Positions 44,687-52,540 of a stretch of 64,000 nt of DNA are shown here, piece after piece. The notes beneath the pieces were generated by a model. It saw only the letters and a program-made list of their open reading frames with translations, was not told the origin of the DNA and made no database searches. The stretch lies in the NCBI RefSeq assembly GCF_013186535.1, contig NZ_JABMCZ010000001.1, forward strand, positions 2,294,001 to 2,358,000, given 5' to 3'. Position 1 is the stretch's first letter. Each line of letters starts with the position of its first letter. This DNA comes from Nocardia terpenica (GTDB taxonomy: Bacteria; Actinomycetota; Actinomycetes; Mycobacteriales; Mycobacteriaceae). Position numbers and translations under genes: made by a program.

Positions 44687-45256
44687 ATGGCAGACCGAAA
44701 CGATACCGATGTGATCGATCTGCTGCTCGCGCAGCACGGTCAGATCAAGAACGCCCTGGAATCGGTGCGCACCGCCAGCGGGGCCGACAAGCAGCGCAAC
44801 TTCGACGAGTTGGTGCGGCTGCTCGCGGTTCACGAGAGCGCCGAGGAAGAGGTCGTGCACCCCGCGGCCCGCCGTCATTCGGTCGCCGGCGAGATCGTCG
44901 AGGGCCGACTGCACGAGGAGGAGGACGCCAAGCAGGTGCTGGCCCGCCTCGCCGAAATGGGCGTCGACCACTCCGAATTCGACGCCAGTTTCCGTGCCTT
45001 CGCCGAAAAGGTCGTCGAGCACGCGGAAATGGAGGAGAAGGAGGAGTTCGGCCAGCTGCTCGTCCACGCCTCCGTGGACGAACGGGTCCGTCTGGCGAAT
45101 GTGGTCCGCTTCGCCGAGGCGCTCGCGCCGACGCGGCCCCATCCCGGTGTCGGCGAATCCGCGACGGCCAACCTGTTGGTCGGCCCGCCGCTGGCGGTCT
45201 TCGACCGCATTCGCGACGCCGTTCGCGACTGGCGTCGTCGAAGCGGCGACGCCTGA
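44687..45256 (+). CDS. Hemerythrin HHE cation-binding protein
   Basis: 189 residues. Iron-ligand motifs are in order: LLLAQHGQIKNAL, LLAVHESAEEEVVHPAARR, RLHEEEDAKQVL and VVEHAEMEEKEEF, the pattern of a four-helix hemerythrin-like domain (about 8-140). Likely role: di-iron O2/NO or redox sensing or scavenging. The C-terminal ~50 residues are variable. It is probably co-transcribed with the CsbD gene. Confidence 0.85.
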   Translation: MADRNDTDVIDLLLAQHGQIKNALESVRTASGADKQRNFDELVRLLAVHESAEEEVVHPAARRHSVAGEIVEGRLHEEEDAKQVLARLAEMGVDHSEFDASFRAFAEKVVEHAEMEEKEEFGQLLVHASVDERVRLANVVRFAEALAPTRPHPGVGESATANLLVGPPLAVFDRIRDAVRDWRRRSGDA

Positions 45257-45402
45257 CAGCCGAACGGGCCGGTAGCCAACGACGTCACCGGCCCTTCCGC
45301 TAGCTGGCCGAATACCTCGGGGGAGGCCGGGTAGGGCTGGAATGTGGGCGGCATCCAGTTCGCGCCACGCTCGAAAACCACGATCCTGAAAGAGTTTTCG
45401 CC

Positions 45403-45612
45403 ATGCCCGATCCCGAGAACCCGGGTCAGTTCGGCAACCGTCCGGACACCAGCGAGCAAGCCAGCAAGGGAGGCAAGGCCAGCAGCGGCAGCTTCGGCTC
45501 CGAGCAGGGGGCCGACCCGCACGAGGCGGGCCGCAAGGGCGCCAAGGCGCAGCCCACCGAGGCCAAGAGCGCGGGTGGCCAGCACAGCCACGGAGGTCGC
45601 GGCAAACAGTGA
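45403..45612 (+). CDS. KGG-repeat stress-associated small protein
   Basis: 69 residues, hydrophilic and Gly/Lys-rich. EQASKGGKASSGSFGSEQGA followed by DPHEAGRKGA contains KGG/GsiB-like repeats of stress-induced hydrophilins. Probably an unstructured desiccation-protection protein. Followed by a strong terminator. Confidence 0.75.
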   Translation: MPDPENPGQFGNRPDTSEQASKGGKASSGSFGSEQGADPHEAGRKGAKAQPTEAKSAGGQHSHGGRGKQ

Positions 45613-45627
45613 CCACGCTCGACGATC

Positions 45628-45671
45628 GCCGGGCCGGGTGGGATTTCCACCCGGCCCGGCTCGTCTTCGCT
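45628..45671 (+). terminator. Strong hairpin terminator after the KGG gene
   Basis: GCCGGGCCGGGTGG and CCACCCGGCCCGGC form a perfect 14-bp stem with a 5-base loop, followed by TCGTCTTCGCT. Confidence 0.75.
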
Positions 45672-45854
45672 ATGCCGCCCGTCGGAATAATCGAATTACT
45701 TCTCTGATCGGTGAAAGTCCGAATCAGTAATAGTGCGTGATGCCCAGGATGATCATGTGAGCTCCGCTGTGCGGGCGGGTAGGATAATTCGGCAGTTCCC
45801 GGCACACCCGCGCTGAAACACGGGTATGCGAGCCGAGGGCAGGGAGGTGCGGCC

Positions 45855-46355
45855 ATGCCCGCCGCAGAGCGACCCGGGTCGGGTTACGGCGACGACGGCC
45901 GCGCCGAGACCGAGACCGAACGGCTGGACCGCAATTGGAACAGCCTGATGCAGGAGCTGCGCGTGGTGCAGACCGGCGTGCAACTGCTCACCGGGTTCCT
46001 GCTGACGCTGCCGTTCCAGGCCCGGTTCACCACGCTGTCGCAGCCGATGCGCTGGCTGTACCTCGGCGTCGTCGCCGCCTCGATCGGCGCGACCGTATGC
46101 CTGATCGCGCCGGTCGCCGCGCACCGCATGCTGTTTCGCCGCCATCGCATCGCGAAGGTCGTCATCGCGGCCCACCGCTACGCCCTGGCGGGGCTGGGAC
46201 TGCTCGGTCTCGCCCTCACCGGCGTCGCTTTCCTGATCTTCGACACCGTCGCCGGTGCCGTCCCCGCGAGCGTCGTGGGAACCGTCGCGGCCTGCCTGTT
46301 CGTGTGGGTCTGGCTGGTGCACCCGTGGCGACAGCGACCCGAACACCAACCCTGA
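45855..46355 (+). CDS. DUF6328-type membrane protein
   Basis: 166 residues. After a hydrophilic ~30-residue N-terminus come four hydrophobic segments. QELRVVQTGVQLLTGFLLTL and PFQARFTTL are the conserved family opening. FRRHRIAKVVIAAHRYALAGL lies between TM2 and TM3. Function unknown; such genes are often near stress or anti-sigma genes. Confidence 0.75.
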   Translation: MPAAERPGSGYGDDGRAETETERLDRNWNSLMQELRVVQTGVQLLTGFLLTLPFQARFTTLSQPMRWLYLGVVAASIGATVCLIAPVAAHRMLFRRHRIAKVVIAAHRYALAGLGLLGLALTGVAFLIFDTVAGAVPASVVGTVAACLFVWVWLVHPWRQRPEHQP

Positions 46356-46443
46356 CGCGCCGGGCGGGGGTAGCTGTCGCAGCCGTGAAGTGACAGACTG
46401 GGGAGAGGTTGAGACAGCAGCCGCCCCCTTCGTGAGGACTGTC

Positions 46444-46872
46444 ATGTCAACCATCTCCGTCATTCCCGGTCGGCTCACCGATGAAGTTCCGGCCACCGAT
46501 CATCACCTTCGGCGCACCGTCGGCGGTCATTACACCCGTAGCGTCGACGCACCGGACTGCCTGGTGGTCTACGTGGACGGCGAACTCGACATCATCAACC
46601 TCGAAACATTTCGGGGTGCGCTGTCGGAGGCCATCGAGGGCAGCGCGCCGACCGTCGTGGTCGATCTGCGCCGGACACGATTCCTGAGCTTGCGTAATGC
46701 CCTCGCGCTGGTCGAGGCGATGGAGGAGGCCCGGCGCGTCGGTGTCGAGGCCCACCTGCTCGCGGGCCACCGCGAGATCGAGCGGGTCCTGCAGGTCACC
46801 GGTGCTCGCACGCGGGCGCACCGCACCCTGGCGAGCCGGCCGCAGAGTCGGGGAAGCGCTGTGGCGCAGTAA
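46444..46872 (+). CDS. STAS-domain protein lacking the usual phospho-serine motif
   Basis: 142 residues; STAS fold about 35-125 (CLVVYVDGELDIINLETFRGALSEAI; TVVVDLRRTRFLSLRNALAL). Anti-anti-sigma factors normally carry DSSG or DSTG at the phosphorylation site after the third strand; here the position reads SLRN. It may therefore be an unregulated or non-phosphorylatable binding partner, or a serine elsewhere may substitute. It lies next to a PAS-ANTAR regulator and an RsbW-like kinase, so a partner-switching role is plausible. Confidence 0.78.
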   Translation: MSTISVIPGRLTDEVPATDHHLRRTVGGHYTRSVDAPDCLVVYVDGELDIINLETFRGALSEAIEGSAPTVVVDLRRTRFLSLRNALALVEAMEEARRVGVEAHLLAGHREIERVLQVTGARTRAHRTLASRPQSRGSAVAQ

Positions 46873-46931
46873 TTTTCGAGAGGTATCGCCGTTCGACTCG
46901 CGTCCCGACCCGGTTAGCGCATAATTCTGTC

Positions 46932-47615
46932 GTGATGAAAGGTTCGAGCGCGTTCCCGGACGATTCGCTCGCAGTCGAGAAGGTGTTCGCCGCGGGCGCA
47001 CCGCTCCGGTTCGGCGCATTCCGTTTCTGGTTCGCTGACCAGCGGTGGGAATGGTCCGACGAGGTGGCGCTGATGCACGGGCATCGGCCCGGCGAGGTCC
47101 GTCCCACCACCGACCTGTTGCTGGCGCACAAGCATCCCGAGGACCGCGAGCAGGTCGCCTCGATTCTCGAGCGTTCCCTCGAGAATGGGGAGCCCTTCTC
47201 CAGCCGCCACCGGATCGTGGACACGGGAGGCGAGGTTCACGAGGTCATCGTCGTGGGCGACCACCTCACCGACGAGCGCGGTGAGGTGGTGGGGACCTCG
47301 GGGTACTACATCGATGTGACCGCCGCGATGGCCGACGAGCGGCAGGAGGCGCTGGAGGAGACGCTGCCGGAACTCTACGCCTCCCGCGCCGTCATCGAGC
47401 AGGCCAAGGGCGCGTTGATGCTGATCTACAGCATCGATGCGGACCAGGCCTTCCGGGTGCTGACCTGGCGGTCACAGGAGACGAACACCAAGCTGCGCGC
47501 GCTGGCCGCGCAGCTGGTGACCGAGCTGCGCGGGTTCGCCGGGGACGCCACGACGCTCCGGACGCGTTTCGATCACCTGCTGCTCACAGTGCACGAACGG
47601 ATAGCGGGTGATTGA
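46932..47615 (+). CDS. PAS-ANTAR RNA-binding antiterminator
   Basis: 227 residues. A PAS fold (about 25-130: FRFWFADQRWEWSDEVALMH; HPEDREQVASILERSLENGE) is followed by an ANTAR domain (about 150-215: LYASRAVIEQAKGALMLIYS; ADQAFRVLTWRSQETNTKLR). ANTAR proteins bind paired hairpins in nascent RNA to prevent termination, here under control of the PAS sensor. Start GTG 46932; ATG 46935 is equally possible. Confidence 0.87.
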   Translation: MMKGSSAFPDDSLAVEKVFAAGAPLRFGAFRFWFADQRWEWSDEVALMHGHRPGEVRPTTDLLLAHKHPEDREQVASILERSLENGEPFSSRHRIVDTGGEVHEVIVVGDHLTDERGEVVGTSGYYIDVTAAMADERQEALEETLPELYASRAVIEQAKGALMLIYSIDADQAFRVLTWRSQETNTKLRALAAQLVTELRGFAGDATTLRTRFDHLLLTVHERIAGD

Positions 47616-47774
47616 ATCCAGCCTGTTTCGGCGCTGCTCCGCTGGGTAGCCGACCAACGAAACGGAGACACGCGAAGGCATCGAACGGTGGTGTGTGTGA
47701 TGCAGACGCCGTCGCACAGTGACCGATCCGGGCGCTGTAGGTTGTCCGAGATCGGGATGTTGCACCATGGGGGT

Positions 47775-48215
47775 ATGGACAGGTTCATCGAGGAAGCCGA
47801 ATCAGCGTGGCAGTCACGGTCCGGTGAACTGGATGTGCGTGTCCCGGCGCGGCTGGAGCAGTTGTCCATGCTGCGGGCGGTCACCGAAACCATCATGCTG
47901 CAAGCGGACTTCACCCTCGATGTGGTGGTCGACCTGCGCGTCGCGCTGGACGAGGTGGCGACCACCATGATTCTGTCCGCGACGCCGGACGCGAGTGTCG
48001 ACTGCAGCTTCCGGTACGACACACGTCAGGTGATGGTGCGGGTCGAATCGGTGCTCCGATCGAATGGCGCCTGGGATGGTAACGCTTTCGGGCGCAGTTT
48101 GCTGGAGACCTTGACAGATTCCATGGAAACCGAGCTCAGCGCGTTCGACGACGCGCTGGGCGGATACCCCGTGGTGGTGCGGCTCCGCCGACTACGGGGT
48201 GCGGAGCAGGTGTAG
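47775..48215 (+). CDS. RsbW-like anti-sigma factor / serine kinase
   Basis: 146 residues from the ATG at 47775. HATPase fold: LDVRVPARLEQLSMLRAVTE at the start, N-box region VVDLRVALDEVATTMILSAT where the usual Asn is replaced by Thr, then FGRSLLETLTDSMET. The ATP-lid G-boxes are weak, as in the mycobacterial SigF antagonists. Probable role: bind a SigB/SigF-type sigma factor, but no sigma gene lies in the window. Confidence 0.78.
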   Translation: MDRFIEEAESAWQSRSGELDVRVPARLEQLSMLRAVTETIMLQADFTLDVVVDLRVALDEVATTMILSATPDASVDCSFRYDTRQVMVRVESVLRSNGAWDGNAFGRSLLETLTDSMETELSAFDDALGGYPVVVRLRRLRGAEQV

Positions 48216-48281
48216 ACACCGAGCGGGCGGGTAAGGCGGTGCGGAGACCACCGTGTTCCCGTCAGGCTAGGAGGAGCCCGC

Positions 48282-50399
48282 ATGGATGGCGCAGCCGGCG
48301 CATCGAATGACAAGCAGCGACAACTGGATTCGTATCGGGTCGACCGCCGGGCCGGGCGCCTGACCACTCAGCAGGGCGTTCGGGTGCCCAGCACCGACGA
48401 CGCGCTGAAGGTGGGAGAGCGCGGACCCACCCTGCTCGAGGACTTCCATGCGCGGGAGAAGATCACCCACTTCGACCACGAGCGGATTCCCGAGCGCGTG
48501 GTGCACGCACGCGGCGCGGGCGCCTACGGGCACTTCCGGCCGTACGACAGCTGGCTCGATCGGTACACCACCGCAAGGTTTCTCACCGATCCGAGCGTGG
48601 AAACTCCTGTGTTCGTGCGCTTCTCCACCGTCGCCGGGTCGCGCGGCTCGGCGGACACGGTGCGCGACGTGCGCGGGTTCGCCACCAAGTTCTATACCGC
48701 CGAAGGCAATTACGATCTGGTCGGCAACAACTTCCCGGTGTTCTTCATCCAGGACGGCATCAAGTTTCCCGACTTCGTGCACGCGGTGAAACCCGAGCCG
48801 CACAACGAGATTCCGCAGGCCGCCTCCGCGCACGACACCCTGTGGGACTTCGTGGGCGAGCAGCCGGAGACCCTGCACGCCATCATGTGGCTGATGTCGG
48901 ATCGCGCGCTGCCGCGCAGCTTCCGGATGATGCAGGGGTTCGGGGTGCACACCTTCCGCTTCCTCGACCGTTCCGGTGCGGCCACCTTCGTGAAGTTCCA
49001 CTGGAAGCCGAAACTCGGTGTGCATTCCCTGCTCTGGGACGAGTGCCAGCAGATCGCGGGGCACGATCCGGACTTCAATCGGCGCGATCTGTGGGACTGC
49101 ATCGAGGCGGGCCAGTTCCCGGAATGGGAACTCGGCGTGCAGTTGATTCCCGAGGACCAGGAGTTCGGGTTCGACTTCGATCTGCTGGACGCGACGAAAC
49201 TCGTTCCCGAGGAACAGGTCCCGGTGCGCGCGGTCGGAACCATGGTGCTCGACCGCAATCCCGACAACTTCTTCGCCGAGACCGAGCAGGTCGCCTTCCA
49301 CACCGCGAACCTGGTGCCCGGCATCGACTTCACCGACGATCCGCTGCTGCAACTGCGCAATTTCTCCTATCTCGATACCCAGCTGATCCGGCTGGGCGGA
49401 CCGAACTTCGCGCAGCTGCCGATCAATCGGCCCGTCGCCGACGTGCGCAACCATCAGCAGGACGGGTACGGCCAGCACGCCATTCCGCGCGGTGAGGCCG
49501 CCTACACCAAGAACACCATCGGCGGGGGCTGCCCGATGATCGCGGACGAGGGAACCATGCGGCACGTCGCGGAACCGTTGTACGGCACGCCGGTTCGCGA
49601 GCGCGCCGAAACCTTCCGGGAGTACTACAGCCAGCCGCGCATGTTCTGGCGCAGCATGTCCGAACCCGAGGCGGACCATATCGTCGCCGCCTTCGCCTTC
49701 GAACTGGGGAAGGTGGAACGCCCGGCCATCCGCGCCAAGGTGCTCGAACGGCTCGAGAGCATCGATCCCGATCTCGTGGCGCGGGTGGCGAACGAGCTCG
49801 GAATGCCCACCCCCGCAACCGATTCCGATACATCCAGCGCGGTGATCTCACCCGCGCTGTCGCAGCTGACCGAGGCGGCGGAGACCATCGAGACCCGCAA
49901 GATCGCGATCCTGACCGCCGACGGCGCCGACACCGCCGCAGTGCGCAGCCTCCAGACCTGGCTCACCGACCGCGGCGCCGTACCGGAAGTCGTTGCACCG
50001 CACGGCGGATCGGTGACCGCGCTCACCGCTGCCGAGGAGCCGCTGCCGGTGCGGCGATCGCTGCCGACCGTCTCGTCGGTGCTCTACGACGGAGTGATCG
50101 TGGCCGGGGGCCCCGACGCCGCCGACACCCTCATCCGCACCGGCCCGGCCATGTTCTTCGTGCTCGAGGCATTCAAGCACGCCAAGCCGGTCGGCGGCGT
50201 CGGCGCCGGGCTCACCGTCCTGCGCACCGCGGGCATCACCTTCCACCTGCCCACGGACACCGACCTGGTCAGCGAGCACGGGGTGGTGGTCACCTCGACC
50301 TCGGGCGACGGGGTACCGGAGAGGTTCGTCGAACTGTTCGCGAAAGCCCTGTCCCAGCACCGGATCTGGCACCGCCGGACGGCGATCGTCCCCGCCTGA
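48282..50399 (+). CDS. katE: Large-subunit catalase (HPII/KatE type)
   Basis: 705 residues, the large-subunit clade. Essential His in PERVVHARGAGAYGHF (about 75), distal Asn in LVGNNFPVFF (about 148) and the proximal heme Tyr in FSYLDTQLIRLGGPNF (about 364) are all present. A C-terminal flavodoxin/DJ-1-like domain (about 545-705: KIAILTADGADTAAV) is typical. Reaction: dismutation of H2O2. AGGAGGAG precedes the ATG. It follows the anti-sigma gene and is probably part of its regulon. Confidence 0.95.
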   Translation: MDGAAGASNDKQRQLDSYRVDRRAGRLTTQQGVRVPSTDDALKVGERGPTLLEDFHAREKITHFDHERIPERVVHARGAGAYGHFRPYDSWLDRYTTARFLTDPSVETPVFVRFSTVAGSRGSADTVRDVRGFATKFYTAEGNYDLVGNNFPVFFIQDGIKFPDFVHAVKPEPHNEIPQAASAHDTLWDFVGEQPETLHAIMWLMSDRALPRSFRMMQGFGVHTFRFLDRSGAATFVKFHWKPKLGVHSLLWDECQQIAGHDPDFNRRDLWDCIEAGQFPEWELGVQLIPEDQEFGFDFDLLDATKLVPEEQVPVRAVGTMVLDRNPDNFFAETEQVAFHTANLVPGIDFTDDPLLQLRNFSYLDTQLIRLGGPNFAQLPINRPVADVRNHQQDGYGQHAIPRGEAAYTKNTIGGGCPMIADEGTMRHVAEPLYGTPVRERAETFREYYSQPRMFWRSMSEPEADHIVAAFAFELGKVERPAIRAKVLERLESIDPDLVARVANELGMPTPATDSDTSSAVISPALSQLTEAAETIETRKIAILTADGADTAAVRSLQTWLTDRGAVPEVVAPHGGSVTALTAAEEPLPVRRSLPTVSSVLYDGVIVAGGPDAADTLIRTGPAMFFVLEAFKHAKPVGGVGAGLTVLRTAGITFHLPTDTDLVSEHGVVVTSTSGDGVPERFVELFAKALSQHRIWHRRTAIVPA

Positions 50400-50437
50400 A
50401 CGCGGTTCGGGTGCCGGTGGCCGGGTATGCGGTCGAT

Positions 50438-50857
50438 ATGGGTGTGCCGCATCGTGCTCGGATCCGTGAAGTCACCGAATGGCTGCCGGTACTCGCGGCC
50501 GTGCTGCTGCTCGCGGGCTGCGACCACCAGGTGGTTCCGGCGCCGACTACCTCACATTCCTTGTCGCCCACCGGCATACCCACCACGCCGGGCGAACTGG
50601 TGCCGCCGCAGAGCTCCCGATCGGTGTCCGTCCCGTCGGCCATCTCACCGGCGCAGCTGCGCCGCAAGACATGTGCGGACCTGCTGCCACGGATGAATCA
50701 TCTGCGCACCGACTCGGGCCAGGCGGCGGTGGACCGAGCGGTCGACGACGCCATCGCCAACTTCCCCACCACCCCCGACTGGCCCGTCCTGACCTCGGAA
50801 CAGCGGCAGGCAGCCATCGACGGCGCCCACGACTCAGCCACCGGCGCCTGCCGGTGA
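50438..50857 (+). CDS. Putative lipoprotein
   Basis: About 139 residues from ATG 50438; GTG 50411 is an alternative start. N-terminal signal with lipobox LLLAGC (Cys about 28), a Pro/Ser/Thr-rich linker, then a short domain with CADLLPRMNHLRTD and a terminal GAC pair that could form a disulfide. Function unknown. Its 3' end overlaps the convergent RibD-like gene by 24 bp. Confidence 0.65.
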   Translation: MGVPHRARIREVTEWLPVLAAVLLLAGCDHQVVPAPTTSHSLSPTGIPTTPGELVPPQSSRSVSVPSAISPAQLRRKTCADLLPRMNHLRTDSGQAAVDRAVDDAIANFPTTPDWPVLTSEQRQAAIDGAHDSATGACR

Positions 50858-51454
50858 CTCCTGGGCGTGGCGGTCGTAGGCGAGGAAGGCCGCTCCGCTG
50901 TCGAGGACGGTGTGGTCGGCGAGTGTCCAGGCGTTGGGTGTGAAGGTCGCGGTTTGTCCGAAGAGGGGTATGCCGGTGCCGATGGTGAGTGGGCTGAGCT
51001 TGACGATGACGCGGTCGATCTCGTCGTAGAGCGCACCGGCGAGGTCTCCGCCGCCGACGAGCCAGATGTCTTTGCCGCCTTCGCGTTTCAGCTCCCGTAC
51101 CGTCGCGACCGGGTCACCGGTGACGAGTTCGACGGCCGGGTCCGGGCTTTCGGTCAGTGTCCGGGAGAAGACCAGGTGCCGGAGGTGGGGGTAGGCGTCG
51201 GTCACACCGGCCGCGAGCCCGACCTCGTAGCTCTTGCGGCCTTCGACAACGGTGTCGAAGTGGTCGCCGTCGGCGGTGACACCGAGAGCGGCGCGGGCCG
51301 GGCAGGGCAGGGTTTCGGGGTACTGACGGATGAGGTGTTGCAGGTAGTCCTCGGACGGGGTCCAGAAGCCGCCGGGACCGGACGGATCGGAGCCGTCGGG
51401 ACCGGCGATGAAACCGTCGAGGGTGGAGGCGATGAAATACACGAGCTTGCGCAC
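50834..51454 (-). CDS. Dihydrofolate reductase-family (RibD C-terminal) protein
   Basis: 206 residues from the GTG at 51454 with GAAAGACC ahead. RKLVYFIASTLDGFIAGPDG is the classic start, WLVGGGDLAGALYDEIDRVI carries the NADPH-binding glycines, and ELKREGGKDI precedes it. These proteins are stand-alone RibD-C reductases, usually of unknown substrate. It lies 40 bp downstream of a TetR gene on the same strand and is the likely regulated product. Confidence 0.85.
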   Translation of the reverse strand: MRKLVYFIASTLDGFIAGPDGSDPSGPGGFWTPSEDYLQHLIRQYPETLPCPARAALGVTADGDHFDTVVEGRKSYEVGLAAGVTDAYPHLRHLVFSRTLTESPDPAVELVTGDPVATVRELKREGGKDIWLVGGGDLAGALYDEIDRVIVKLSPLTIGTGIPLFGQTATFTPNAWTLADHTVLDSGAAFLAYDRHAQESPAGAGG

Positions 51455-51494
51455 AGTAGGTCTTTCGTCGATCGGTCGGGGTGTCACCGGGATG

Positions 51495-52085
51495 TCACGG
51501 CGTGGCGGTGGGAAACGGTGTGAGGATGCGCTCGACCGCCTGCGTGACCAGGTCCTCGCGCTCGGCGTCGGTGAAAACATCTGGGAGGGTGAGCTGTTCG
51601 ACGATCAGCCAGTTCATGGCCAGGTACATCAACGCGACGGCGGTCGCGCCCCCGGGCAGGCCCGCGGCCTCGTGGCGGGTGATGTTCTCATCGATGTCGG
51701 CGCGGACCCGCTCGGTGAGCAGCGTCCGCAACTCCGGACGTCTGGTGGCCTCCAACCGCAGCTCCAGCATCGCCAGATACCCCGACCCGAAAGCGGCGAC
51801 CCTGCCGACGCTGTCCCGCAGCATCGTGGCGTACGACGCGGCATCTCGCGCCTGGTCGAACAGCGCGGCGAGCGTGTCTTCCGCGGGCCTGAGCCGCTCG
51901 TAGACGCGCGCACCGGCCTGAACAAGGAGATCATCGCGGTTGCGAAAGTAGTTGGACGTGGTCCCGACCGGCACCCGCACCTCCTTGTCGACCGCGCGCT
52001 GAGTCAACCCGCGCGCCCCCTCCCGGGCAAGAACCTCGATAGCGCCGTCGAGCAGCGCGGCCCGACGGGCCGGGTTCTGGGTCAT
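51495..52085 (-). CDS. TetR family transcriptional regulator
   Basis: 196 residues from the ATG at 52085, with AAGGGGG ahead of it. HTH: AIEVLAREGARGLTQRAVDK, VPVGTTSNYFRNRDDLL. The C-terminal domain has AMNWLIVEQLTLPDVFTDAE, typical of the DUF/TetR_C actinobacterial group. It heads a two-gene operon with the RibD-like gene. Two direct repeats lie immediately upstream. Confidence 0.85.
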   Translation of the reverse strand: MTQNPARRAALLDGAIEVLAREGARGLTQRAVDKEVRVPVGTTSNYFRNRDDLLVQAGARVYERLRPAEDTLAALFDQARDAASYATMLRDSVGRVAAFGSGYLAMLELRLEATRRPELRTLLTERVRADIDENITRHEAAGLPGGATAVALMYLAMNWLIVEQLTLPDVFTDAEREDLVTQAVERILTPFPTATP

Positions 52086-52106
52086 GTCGGACCCCCTTCT
52101 TTCCTT

Positions 52107-52148
52107 GAAGTACGCCAAGCAAACCACTTCATACGAAGTACGTCAAGT
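52107..52148. promoter_or_regulatory. Direct repeats GAAGTACGYCAAGY upstream of tetR
   Basis: GAAGTACGCCAAGC (52107-52120) and GAAGTACGTCAAGT (52135-52148) are spaced 28 bp apart, and ACTTC-ATAC-GAAGT forms a small palindrome between them. Probable regulator-binding region for the TetR gene whose start is at 52085. Confidence 0.5.
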
Positions 52149-52195
52149 GGAGTGGTTAAGTATCCAGACGCAACCAACGCCCACGCGCCGATGGG

Positions 52196-52515
52196 GCGAT
52201 CGCAGTACTTGGCTCGACGAGCACGCCGAGGACCTGAAGGAAGCCGACGCCCTCTCACGGGCCACCGCCAGTTGGGAACACAACAGCCGCGACACTGCCT
52301 GGTTACGGGAAGGGACGCGCCTGTCCGACGCCGAAGCCCTGGTCGCCGAACCGGGCTACCGAGAGCGGCTCGAAACCGTTCGCACCTTCCTCATCGCCGC
52401 CCGCCGACGGAGGATGACCGTGCCGCTGCGGAAAGGTGCCGCCAGCAAGCCGAACTCGACGCCGCCCGTGCCCATGCCGCCGCGTTGCAGACACACGGGT
52501 ACCGGCGTCGTATCG
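52196..52515 (+). pseudogene. Frameshifted fragment of an nSTAND/WD40-type protein
   Basis: Residues such as AWLREGTRLSDAEALVAEPGY and RERLETVRTFLIAARRR match the linker that joins NACHT/nSTAND NTPase modules to WD40 repeats. The following expected segment continues in another frame after about 52405 (EDDRAAAERCRQQAELDAAR). No Walker motifs or WD40 repeats remain, so this is a short decayed piece. Confidence 0.55.
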
Positions 52516-52540
52516 AGCCTATTGCAGTCGGCGGCTGCAA

